Below, in pieces: positions 1 to 5,941 of a DNA stretch of 7,123 nt; position 1 is the stretch's first letter; every line of letters starts with the position of its first letter. The position numbers were made by a program, and so were the translations under genes. The notes beneath the pieces were generated by a model, which ran no database searches, was not told where the DNA came from, and saw only the letters and a list, made by a program, of their open reading frames with translations. Source of the stretch: UMGS1696 sp045643285 (GTDB lineage Bacteria; Bacillota; Clostridia; Oscillospirales; CAG-272); assembly GCA_045643285.1 (NCBI GenBank), contig JAZUKN010000015.1, positions 1-7,123 on the forward strand, in the 5' to 3' direction.

Positions 1-449
<449 letters not shown>

Positions 450-656
450 ATGGTATTAAAACAACCTTACGGTTGATCTAATCATTCACCGAGCTATGAT
501 TTAGCTCTTTGTTACTTGTTTAGAGTTTATAAACTTCAGGAATTGTCCGAGACTAAAAAACTATTCGTTTCTTGCTTCGTACAATTTATCGTTGTTCAAT
601 TTTCAAGGACCATTGTGCACCGCTTGAGGTTTTTCTGTGTCCCTCTCGCTGAGTGC
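450..656 (-). other. rRNA operon 5' leader (precursor region)
   Basis: This is the transcribed leader between the likely rRNA start site (about 656) and the mature 16S 5' end. It contains no gene. It holds a boxA (600-612), a perfect 12-bp palindrome AGTTTATAAACT at 524-535, a small hairpin GAGCTA/TAGCTC at 491-507 and another, CAACC/GGTTG, at 462-475. The last two sit where precursor processing stems normally form, but the partner strand 3' of the 16S gene is outside the window. Leader extent is inferred from the promoter, not observed. Confidence 0.75.
600..612 (-). promoter_or_regulatory. boxA-like antitermination site of the rRNA leader
   Basis: On the minus strand this reads TGGTCCTTGAAAA and continues as TTGAACAAC, which closely resembles the boxA of Firmicutes rRNA leaders. 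It lies about 45 nt downstream of the predicted start site and about 150 nt before the mature 16S RNA. In this family boxA RNA is bound by NusB/NusE to protect the untranslated transcript from termination. The match is by eye. Confidence 0.7.
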
Positions 657-662
657 CTGCAT

Positions 663-691
663 AGTATACCACACTATTCCGGTTTTGTCAA
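663..691 (-). promoter_or_regulatory. rRNA operon promoter
   Basis: On the minus strand there is a perfect -35 TTGACA (691-686), a 17-bp spacer and a -10 TATACT (668-663). Transcription should begin near 656 and read through the leader into 16S. I looked for a second promoter further upstream, as many rRNA operons have tandem promoters; a TACAAT lies at 760-755 but has no acceptable -35. One promoter is therefore all I can support. Confidence 0.88.
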
Positions 692-695
692 TACC

Positions 696-721
696 TTTTT
701 TCAAATTTTTTTGATTTTTTT
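696..721 (-). promoter_or_regulatory. Phased A-tract, UP-element-like region upstream of the rRNA promoter
   Basis: Three T-runs on the plus strand (A-runs on the minus strand) lie at 696-701, 706-712 and 715-721. Their centres are about 10 bp apart, or one helical turn, directly upstream of the rRNA -35. Such phased A-tracts bend DNA, and AT-rich stretches here are bound by the RNA polymerase alpha C-terminal domains at strong rRNA promoters. The sequence is direct; the activating role is inferred from position. Confidence 0.65.
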
Positions 722-740
722 GAAATAATTTTCAAAGGAC

Positions 741-769
741 TTGAAAACCCTTATATTGTATGGTAAAAT
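741..769 (+). promoter_or_regulatory. cysK promoter (extended -10)
   Basis: A -35 TTGAAA (741-746), a 17-bp spacer and a -10 TAAAAT (764-769) preceded by TGG (761-763) form an extended -10 promoter. The start site should be near 776, which leaves a leader of only about 20 nt before the ATG at 795. That is too short to hold a T-box or S-box riboswitch, so any sulphur control would have to act through a DNA-binding regulator. The promoter is back-to-back with the rRNA promoter, 49 bp between their -35 elements. Confidence 0.78.
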
Positions 770-794
770 CGGACTTGAAAGGTCGTGAACTGCT

Positions 795-1721
795 ATGAAA
801 ATCTATGAATCCTTTGAAGCGCTGATCGGAAAAACGCCGCTGATCGAGTTATCCGGCTATGAAAAAGCCGTTTCTTCCCCCGCGCGGCTGCTCGGAAAAT
901 GGGAAGCGAAGAATCCCGCGGGCAGCGCGAAAGACCGTGTCGCGCGCGAAATGCTTTCGGACGCGGAAGCGCGCGGGCTGCTCTCTCCCGGCGGGACAGT
1001 GATCGAGCCGACCTCCGGCAACACCGGCATCGGTCTGGCTGCGCTTGCCGCCGCGAAGGGATACCGCGCCATCCTCACGATGCCCGACACGATGAGCAAA
1101 GAGCGCATCGGGCTGCTCGCGGCATACGGTGCGGAAATCTATCTGACACCCGGAAAAGACGGCATGACGGGAGCGATCGCGAAAGCGGAGGAGCTGCACA
1201 CCGCGATCCCCGGCAGCATTCTCGCGGGACAGTTTGTGAATCCCGCGAATCCCGCCGCGCATTACAGGACGACGGGCCCCGAGCTGTGGGAGGACACAGA
1301 CGGGCAGATCGACATTTTTATCGCGGGCGTCGGCACCGGCGGCACGATCACGGGCGTCGGGCGTTATTTAAAGGAAAGAAATCCCTCCGTGCGTGTGATC
1401 GCGGTGGAACCCGCGGACAGTCCGCTGCTTTCCAAGGGATATGCGGGACCGCACGGATTACAGGGCATCGGCGCGAATTTTGTTCCCGAAATCCACGACA
1501 CGACGGTCTATGACGAGATCATTCCCGTCACGACGGAGGAAGCGTACCGCGCGGCGCGGCTTCTGGCACGGTCCGACGGGATGCTGGTCGGCATCACCTC
1601 CGGTGCGGCGCTTCACGCGGCGGAAGTCCTTTCCCGCCGTCCGGAAAACCGCGGGAAAATGATCGTCGCGTTTCTCCCCGACACGGGAGAGAGGTATCTG
1701 TCAACCGGGATGTTTGATTAA
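795..1721 (+). CDS. cysK: Cysteine synthase (O-acetylserine sulfhydrylase), PLP-dependent
   Basis: This 308-residue cytosolic enzyme makes L-cysteine and acetate from O-acetylserine and sulfide. It is a fold-type II PLP enzyme and complete for the family (usually 300-320 residues). Visible motifs, in order: the PLP-lysine motif NPAGSAKDR (40-48, Schiff-base Lys46), the substrate loop TSGNTG (73-78), the phosphate-binding loop GTGGT (180-184), QGIGANF (223-229), the pyridine-contacting Ser269 in GITSGAA, and the C-terminal PDTGERYLST (295-304). The ATG at 795 gives the standard N-terminus with the early IGKTPL motif; the upstream GAAAGG at 777-782 is a weak ribosome-binding site with 12-nt spacing. 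CysK and CysM share most of these motifs and the NPAGS form occurs in both, so substrate preference (O-acetyl- versus O-phosphoserine, sulfide versus thiosulfate) is not settled. The gene is monocistronic; only a weak AT hairpin followed by T6 (about 1717-1740) follows it. Confidence 0.94.
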   Translation: MKIYESFEALIGKTPLIELSGYEKAVSSPARLLGKWEAKNPAGSAKDRVAREMLSDAEARGLLSPGGTVIEPTSGNTGIGLAALAAAKGYRAILTMPDTMSKERIGLLAAYGAEIYLTPGKDGMTGAIAKAEELHTAIPGSILAGQFVNPANPAAHYRTTGPELWEDTDGQIDIFIAGVGTGGTITGVGRYLKERNPSVRVIAVEPADSPLLSKGYAGPHGLQGIGANFVPEIHDTTVYDEIIPVTTEEAYRAARLLARSDGMLVGITSGAALHAAEVLSRRPENRGKMIVAFLPDTGERYLSTGMFD

Positions 1722-1746
1722 GGATACGTTTTAATTTTTTACAGCA

Positions 1747-1775
1747 TTGACTTTTTTGTCCGGATGTGTTATGAT
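1747..1775 (+). promoter_or_regulatory. Promoter of the CBM9-like surface protein gene
   Basis: A -35 TTGACT (1747-1752), a 17-bp spacer and a -10 TATGAT (1770-1775) with TG at 1767-1768 make a strong extended -10 promoter. Transcription should begin near 1782, giving an untranslated leader of about 100 nt. Within the leader, GTCAGTT (1830-1836) can pair with AACTGAC (1860-1866) to form a 7-bp stem ending directly at the Shine-Dalgarno sequence. Confidence 0.8.
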
Positions 1776-1866
1776 AGGAATCGTACCAATCTTCTCACCG
1801 ATTTTGATATTCAGGCATTTGAGAGGTCGGTCAGTTCTTGTTTTGCTTCATTGGGAGAAAACTGAC

Positions 1867-1888
1867 AGGAGATGCAAAAAAAAAAATG
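1867..1888 (+). promoter_or_regulatory. Ribosome-binding site, A11 tract and overlapping minicistron at the start codon
   Basis: AGGAGA (1867-1872) is the only good Shine-Dalgarno sequence, and it lies 13 nt before the ATG at 1886. Most of the gap is an uninterrupted run of 11 A (1876-1886) that supplies the A of the start codon. An out-of-frame ATG at 1872 opens a five-codon ORF (Met-Gln-Lys-Lys-Lys) whose TGA (1887-1889) overlaps the real ATG as ATGA. AGGAG abuts that ATG too closely to serve it, so translation of the minicistron is doubtful. Confidence 0.6.
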
Positions 1889-2785
1889 AAAAAAACCGGT
1901 TCTTTACTTCTCGCGGTTCTCATGCTGATCGGCATGATGACTGTCTGCGTCAGCGCGGCTCCCGCTGTTGACGGCAGAAAGACCTGCACTGCCTATGTCG
2001 GCAATGTCACGGTCGACGGTGCGATTGATGACGCATGGACCTACGCGCCCGTTATCAATGTAGACACCGTTAAGGAAAACGCATCCGCATGGTTCGGCGA
2101 CGCCGGCAAGGTCGCAGGCGTCGACTACGCGGTCCTGGATTCCCGCGTTCTGTGGAACGGCTCTGATAAGCTCTATGTCCTCATGATTGTTGATGACAAG
2201 CTGATCTCCGGTATCGCGGACGATCCCTGGAACCGTGACTCTTTTGAAATGTTCTTCCAGTTCGACAACGAAGCGGAAGATACTGCCGCCGCGAAGCATC
2301 AGATCAGATTCTTCACCCTTGAGGAAAACGGTCTGGAATATACCGACGCAATCATTCTCGATTACGCTTACGGTATGCTCGGCAGCCAGCATGTGATCGA
2401 GGTCTGTATCGACCTTGCCGAAGTGAATTTCGGTACAGGCTCCTACATTGCCATCGACTTCCAGTACAATGACGACGCGATGGGCGACGGCGTCCGTGCC
2501 GTCTGCCTCGGCTGGTCCGACGCTGTCGACGCCGCTTCCCAGGACTGCACCGTTTACGGTCAGTGCCTCCTTTCCGATACCACCATTGAAGCTGTAAAGG
2601 CAGAAGCGGAAGCCGCGGCAGCAGCAGCGGCGGCAGAAGCGGAAGCGGCAGCAGCCGCCGAAGCCGCTGAAGCAGCCACTGACGCTCCCATTGCCTCCGC
2701 TCCCGTTACCGCTGACGCGGGCATCGTCTGCGCGGCAATTGTTATGGTATGCGCGGCAGCTTATGTCTGCAAGGCTCGCCGTTAA
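1886..2785 (+). CDS. Secreted, C-terminally anchored protein with a CBM9-like domain
   Basis: This is a 299-residue exported protein. The reading frame stays open upstream to a TTG at 1838, but the ATG at 1886 is chosen because it starts a typical signal peptide (MKKTG, hydrophobic core, VSA, cleavage near residue 24) and follows AGGAGA. Residues about 36-232 resemble carbohydrate-binding family 9 (CBM9/DOMON-like) domains: VDGAIDDAW (43-51), WNGSDKLYVLMIVDD (90-104) and WNRDSFEMFF (115-124) match the usual 'DGxxDxxW, W..D.LYV.v.V.D, W..D..E.f' pattern. An Ala/Glu-rich linker (238-264), one hydrophobic helix (about 278-294) and the basic tail CKARR follow. SAPVTADAG before the helix resembles a sorting-signal layout but is not canonical LPxTG. 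I see no catalytic domain. Glycan binding is inferred from the fold signature; ligand unknown. The gene stands alone between its own promoter and terminator. Confidence 0.82.
   Translation: MKKTGSLLLAVLMLIGMMTVCVSAAPAVDGRKTCTAYVGNVTVDGAIDDAWTYAPVINVDTVKENASAWFGDAGKVAGVDYAVLDSRVLWNGSDKLYVLMIVDDKLISGIADDPWNRDSFEMFFQFDNEAEDTAAAKHQIRFFTLEENGLEYTDAIILDYAYGMLGSQHVIEVCIDLAEVNFGTGSYIAIDFQYNDDAMGDGVRAVCLGWSDAVDAASQDCTVYGQCLLSDTTIEAVKAEAEAAAAAAAAEAEAAAAAEAAEAATDAPIASAPVTADAGIVCAAIVMVCAAAYVCKARR
2597..2677 (+). repeat. GCN/GAN low-complexity repeat encoding an Ala/Glu linker
   Basis: This in-frame run of GCN (Ala) and GAR (Glu) codons encodes about 27 residues, almost all Ala or Glu, between the CBM9-like domain and the membrane anchor. 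The protein stretch probably forms an extended, charged alpha-helical stalk that lifts the domain off the membrane. The codons are imperfectly repeated, which makes the length of this stretch prone to change by slippage. Confidence 0.75.
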
Positions 2786-2830
2786 TCCGACAATTTAATA
2801 CTTGCCTCCCAATGAGCAAAACAAGCAAAG

Positions 2831-2863
2831 CCCGGCACGGGGTCTTCCCGCGCCGGGTTTTTT
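2831..2863 (+). terminator. Intrinsic terminator, possibly bidirectional
   Basis: A GC-rich stem pairs CCCGGC (2831-2836) with GCCGGG (2852-2857), continues after one A-C mismatch as CGGG/CCCG, and closes on a GTCTT loop. It is followed by six T (2858-2863). It ends the CBM9-like gene, 45 bp after the stop. Read on the minus strand, the same stem is followed by CTTTGCTTGTTTTG, a poorer U-tract, so it may also end the convergent membrane-protein gene that stops at 2892. Confidence 0.9.
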
Positions 2864-2891
2864 ATCGGGATATCCGTTGTTTTTTCGCAGA

Positions 2892-3809
2892 TCATTGCTG
2901 CTTCTCCGACGGAGCGGTAACCTCCTCCACGCGGCGGAAGGCGTCGCCGGGACGGCGTTTGCGGCGGATCGGCTCCGGAACGGGAAGCACGATGCCCGTC
3001 GCCGTCCGGATGAGCCAGAGGAAAAAGAGCAGCACCAGCACGGGTATCACGCACGCCGTGACGATCATGACGGCAAGCGCCTCGATGAAGCGGTTGAGGA
3101 TCTTCGACGCGCTGTCCTTTAAGCTCGTCGCCGCGCCCGTGATGGCGCTCCAGATGCTTTCGTCCTCGCCGTGAAGGTGCTCCGCCTGATCGGAAAGCTC
3201 CTCCGCTGCGGTGATCGTTGCCTGGATCGACGTTTCGTAGGTTTCATAGATCATATCCGAAACGCGGACGCTCGCGGGAATGGCGAAATAGGTCAGAAGC
3301 GCGCAGACGGCAAGCTTCACGGCGATGCGTTTCCACGCGAAGCGTCTGTCCCCGCGGAAAATGCCGACGGCAAAGAGCAGACAGGAAATCGGTATGAGCA
3401 CCTTGAACGCCGCGCCGCCGATCAGGGTGAGCAGATATTTTTCCGCGTACAGGATGCAGAGCACGACCAGAAAATACTGTGTCAGGTCTGCAAGCTTCTC
3501 GGAGATCGGCGTCGCCGTATCGTCCGGGATGGCGGAAACCAGAGCCGACGCGAGCGTGGAGGACGCGGTCAGCGTCATAACGGTGTCTTTTTTCCCGTCG
3601 ATGGACACAATCGTCCGCTCGTGCGTTTCGGGAGACATGGCGCGGGCGGCTAAAAACGTAAAGGAGAGCACCGCGAGAAATACGAGCAGCAGCGCGAATA
3701 AAATCTTTGGCAGAAGCTGCTCAAAAACGCTTTTCCCGCCATTGCGGGGCGTGTCGTGCGGGGGAGCTTCATGCGAGGGCAGAAAATTGCGGTTCCGTTC
3801 ATCCTGCAT
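2892..3809 (-). CDS. Unrecognised multi-pass membrane protein
   Basis: I do not recognise the family of this 305-residue protein. The ATG at 3809 is well supported by a near-perfect Shine-Dalgarno AAGGAAGGTGA (3829-3819) 9 nt upstream. The cytosolic-looking N-terminus is polar (1-33). Hydrophobic helices are seen at about 36-55, 111-130, 133-151, 161-180 and 242-268, suggesting five transmembrane segments. Two long soluble regions separate them: 56-110 (Ser/Thr-rich) and 181-240, the latter rich in Glu, Ala and Ser and probably helical. The C-terminus carries a very basic patch, IRRKRRPGDAFRR (281-293). There are no catalytic or nucleotide-binding motifs. It lies 67 bp downstream of the DUF4230 gene on the same strand, so the two are probably co-transcribed, and convergent with the CBM9-like gene. 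A membrane role is secure; anything beyond is unknown. Confidence 0.8.
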   Translation of the reverse strand: MQDERNRNFLPSHEAPPHDTPRNGGKSVFEQLLPKILFALLLVFLAVLSFTFLAARAMSPETHERTIVSIDGKKDTVMTLTASSTLASALVSAIPDDTATPISEKLADLTQYFLVVLCILYAEKYLLTLIGGAAFKVLIPISCLLFAVGIFRGDRRFAWKRIAVKLAVCALLTYFAIPASVRVSDMIYETYETSIQATITAAEELSDQAEHLHGEDESIWSAITGAATSLKDSASKILNRFIEALAVMIVTACVIPVLVLLFFLWLIRTATGIVLPVPEPIRRKRRPGDAFRRVEEVTAPSEKQQ

Positions 3810-3831
3810 GGACAGGGGTCACCTTCCTTTT

Positions 3832-3872
3832 ATTATGTATAGGAGACATTCTATTATTATAGGATACATTCT
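3832..3872 (-). repeat. Two tandem direct repeats, two helical turns apart, in the promoter-like gap
   Basis: Two adjacent near-identical units of 21 and 20 bp (3832-3852 and 3853-3872) share, on the minus strand, AGAATGT(A/C)TCCTATA followed by ATAAT. The repeat distance of 20-21 bp places both on the same face of the helix. The upstream unit contains a perfect minus-strand -10 TATAAT (3861-3856), but the best -35 position (about 3884-3879) reads TGCGGT and is poor. This could be an activator-dependent promoter or an operator for the membrane-protein gene starting at 3809. The repeat is certain; its role is inferred. Confidence 0.6.
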
Positions 3873-3876
3873 TTCG

Positions 3877-4578
3877 TTACCGCACGTTTTGGGAGACCTC
3901 AAAAACGATCTTATAGTCCTCGGTTCCGGGCAGGCTCTTGATGAAATTCTCAATGAGCCGCCGCGCGTTTTCGTCTGCGCGGGTCAGAACGCCGCGGTCG
4001 ACCGCCTTGATCCGCGCGTTCGCGTCGAGTTCCTTCATCGAAGCATTATAATCCGTCACGGAAATGCGGCTGCCCAGTCCGTTCTTTTCGGAATACAGCG
4101 TGAAGCTGTCGTAGTCGATCTCCACGCTTTGAATCTCCGCTCCGGGAAGGGTGACGGTCAGGGTCTTTTCGTCCCCGTCCGCGGAAATCCCGATTTTCTC
4201 AAAATCGACGCCCGCAAAGACGGAGCCGTCGTAGCTGATCATATACGCGGATTCCGTAAACGGCAGCTCGAAGCCGAATAAGGTCTTGTTTTTTGTCTCG
4301 TTCGTGACCTCCGTGAAGTAATATTCCTCCGTCACGAGAAAGCCCATATCGTTCAAGCCGTCGCTGATGACGCTTGTGTCGACGGTCACCTGTTCGGTCA
4401 GCAGACCGTCGCGTTTCAGAAGGATCGTTTCCCTGTCCGGCTCGTCGGGCAGCATCGGCACGGACGCTGTTTCGTTCCCCGTCTTCGCCGCGCTCGACCA
4501 CAGAAGCAGCAGCAAACCGATCGCGCACAGCACCGCCGTGATCGCGATTCCGTAAATGATTCTTAATTTCCGGCTCAC
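3877..4578 (-). CDS. DUF4230-like single-pass membrane protein
   Basis: This 233-residue protein has one N-terminal transmembrane helix (about 8-28) and an extracytoplasmic domain. The frame is open further upstream (to 4752), but the GTG at 4578 is chosen because AGGAGG (4592-4587) lies 8 nt upstream, the preceding residues are unprotein-like and basic, and the predicted promoter lies within the longer version. The outer part resembles DUF4230 proteins: LVTEEYYFTEV (81-91), a tract with ISYDGSVFAGVDF (114-126), TLTVTLPGAEIQSVEIDYDS (139-158), and a final helix with ADENARRLIENFIKSL (201-216). The family is widespread in Firmicutes and Bacteroidetes and has no established function. It is transcribed away from the LCP-like gene and is followed by the five-helix membrane protein, which suggests an envelope role. 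The family call is from memory of the motif pattern and not from a profile search. Confidence 0.8.
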   Translation of the reverse strand: MSRKLRIIYGIAITAVLCAIGLLLLLWSSAAKTGNETASVPMLPDEPDRETILLKRDGLLTEQVTVDTSVISDGLNDMGFLVTEEYYFTEVTNETKNKTLFGFELPFTESAYMISYDGSVFAGVDFEKIGISADGDEKTLTVTLPGAEIQSVEIDYDSFTLYSEKNGLGSRISVTDYNASMKELDANARIKAVDRGVLTRADENARRLIENFIKSLPGTEDYKIVFEVSQNVR

Positions 4579-4633
4579 AAAAAATCCCTCCTTTTTCTCT
4601 TTTCCTGTCGCTTTTTGTCTCTTTCCGACGAAT

Positions 4634-4662
4634 ATTCTACCACATTTCCCCTCCCTTTTCCA
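4634..4662 (-). promoter_or_regulatory. Promoter of the DUF4230-like gene
   Basis: On the minus strand there is a -35 TGGAAA (4662-4657), a 17-bp spacer and a -10 TAGAAT (4639-4634) preceded by TGG, an extended -10. The start site would be near 4627, about 50 nt before the GTG. The -35 matches consensus at four of six positions, so the extended -10 probably carries the promoter. It also supports the downstream GTG over the longer reading frame. Confidence 0.6.
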
Positions 4663-4772
4663 CCTTCCCCTATATATAAAATGTAAATATTTTTCGCATC
4701 GCCCGCAGAAGTATCGGCGGGAGGACGGCTGAAAAAATATCCGAATATACATAAAAGTTCACGTCTTGTCCA

Positions 4773-4801
4773 TTGAAATGACGTTCTTTTTCTGGTATAA
4801 T
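4773..4801 (+). promoter_or_regulatory. Promoter of the LCP-like gene
   Basis: A -35 TTGAAA (4773-4778), a 17-bp spacer and a perfect extended -10 TGG-TATAAT (4793-4801) form one of the best promoters here. The start site near 4808 lies downstream of the ATG at 4800, so that ATG cannot be used and the ATG at 4851 is the real start. Confidence 0.88.
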
Positions 4802-4850
4802 GAAGCGGAACAGGAAAAAGAAACAGCGGCGGCGGAAAGGAGTGGGGCTG

Positions 4851-5906
4851 ATGCTTCCGTCTTTGAGAAATTTTGCGATCACGTTTTTTGTGTCGCTGGT
4901 GATCTTCGGCGCGCTCGCGTACTGCTTTGCGGCGTTCGCGGTGAAAAGTCTTGCCTCCGGCTTTGAGGACGATCCCTTTGCGGAGGAAACGGCGGAGGAA
5001 CCGGAAGATGTTCCGTTCAATCCCTTTGAGGGCGACCCCGTCGGGAGTGAATCCTCGACCATTCAGGGGGATTCCTTCAATTTTCTTCTGATCGGGCTGG
5101 ACTACCAGCCGTCCGTGTTCAGCGATTACGGCGATACGACCCATGCGTATCTGACCACGGCGCTCTCCGGTCCGCAGAGAAAGGACGCTGAAAAGACGCT
5201 CTCCTACGAGCAGAAGCGCGATATCTCCGCGGACGCGATCCTCGTCGGGCGCGTGGACAAGGAGAACCGCCGTCTCGTTCTGACCGCGCTTTCCGGGAAC
5301 ACGCGGGTAATGATCGACGGCGTTTACACCGATTTAGGTTCCGTACTGATCAACAAGGGAATGCCGTTCTTCCGCGACAAGATCACCGCGCTGACGGGAT
5401 TTCCCATTGATTATTACGCCGCGGCAAGTCTTCCCGCGATGGAATCCATCATCGACCGTCTCGGCGGGCTTTCCTTCCGCGTTCCGTGCGATATGGAATA
5501 TGAAGACCCCGACGAGGGCGAAAGCGGTCTTGTCATTTCCCTCAAAGAAGGTTCCCAGTGGCTTTCCGGGCGGAAGGCATTGCAGGTCCTGCGCTACGCG
5601 GGCTATGAAGACCGCGACATTTCGCGCATGACGGTTTTACGGGACATGGCGTCCGCGATGATGACGAAGCTTTCGAGCTTCACGACCGCCGCGAACGCGC
5701 CGGAGTTATTCAAGACCTTCAAAAACAGCATCACGACGAACATGAGCTTTGCCGACTTCACCGACCGTCTCGATCTTCTCTTCAAAATCGGCGATTTCAC
5801 CGTCGTCAGCTATGCGTATCCGGGGAGAGTCTCCTCCTCCGGAGGGGACACGTGGTTTGTCCCCGATATCTCCTCCGCGATCACGGCGATGGCAAAATAT
5901 CGGTGA
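4851..5906 (+). CDS. LytR-CpsA-Psr (LCP) family protein, divergent active site
   Basis: This 351-residue membrane-anchored protein starts at the ATG at 4851, 8 nt after AAAGGAG (4836-4842). It has one N-terminal transmembrane helix (about 8-30), an acidic linker (39-70) and an LCP-like outer domain from about 76 to 275. LCP enzymes transfer lipid-linked glycopolymers (teichoic acids, capsule) to peptidoglycan. Matches to the family: FNFLLIGLD (76-84) for NILLLGxD; SADAILV (126-132) for the RSDTM strand, keeping Asp128; FPIDYYAAAS (184-193); DRLGGLSFRVP (202-212); LKEGSQWLSGRKALQVLRYAG (about 231-251); and DISR (256-259). Differences: the hallmark PRDTRV reads SGNTRV (148-153), and the usual RxR after the second helix reads RYA (248-250). 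A C-terminal region of about 75 residues follows, without a recognised domain. The family is fairly secure. Whether it is an active transferase is doubtful, and it may be a degenerate or regulatory paralogue. Confidence 0.83.
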   Translation: MLPSLRNFAITFFVSLVIFGALAYCFAAFAVKSLASGFEDDPFAEETAEEPEDVPFNPFEGDPVGSESSTIQGDSFNFLLIGLDYQPSVFSDYGDTTHAYLTTALSGPQRKDAEKTLSYEQKRDISADAILVGRVDKENRRLVLTALSGNTRVMIDGVYTDLGSVLINKGMPFFRDKITALTGFPIDYYAAASLPAMESIIDRLGGLSFRVPCDMEYEDPDEGESGLVISLKEGSQWLSGRKALQVLRYAGYEDRDISRMTVLRDMASAMMTKLSSFTTAANAPELFKTFKNSITTNMSFADFTDRLDLLFKIGDFTVVSYAYPGRVSSSGGDTWFVPDISSAITAMAKYR

Positions 5907-5912
5907 TATTTT
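5894..5912 (+). terminator. Possible weak terminator hairpin overlapping the LCP stop codon
   Basis: AAAATATC (5894-5901) pairs perfectly with GATATTTT (5905-5912) across a 3-nt loop, and the stem includes the TGA stop. It is purely AT-rich apart from one pair and lacks a following U-run, apart from its own TTTT. Termination here is uncertain; no better hairpin is seen before the repeat array. Confidence 0.35.
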
Positions 5913-5941
5913 CAATCAGCCTTTTGTTGTCAACCGAGGCA

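Noticed and set aside
516..728. Plus-strand open frame of 70 codons in the rRNA leader and promoter
   Set aside because: Starts without a ribosome-binding site and overlaps the leader, boxA, promoter and A-tracts; the Phe/Leu-rich product is a by-product of T-runs.
849..1662. Several open frames on both strands inside cysK
   Set aside because: GC-rich shadow frames of a well-conserved enzyme gene; Arg/Ala-rich products with no domain or proper start.
1838..1885. Upstream TTG start for the CBM9-like gene
   Set aside because: No Shine-Dalgarno sequence; it would bury the signal peptide 16 residues in.
3171..4281. Plus-strand open frames opposite the two minus-strand membrane-protein genes (160 and 318 codons)
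   Set aside because: The longer one spans the gap between two good minus-strand genes and has Arg/Ser-rich nonsense composition; minus-strand genes have strong ribosome-binding sites and coherent domains.
4579..4752. N-terminal extension of the DUF4230-like protein
   Set aside because: It crosses the predicted promoter and the Shine-Dalgarno of the GTG at 4578, and its composition is not protein-like.
4800..4850. ATG at 4800 for the LCP-like gene
   Set aside because: It overlaps the -10 element and precedes the predicted transcription start.
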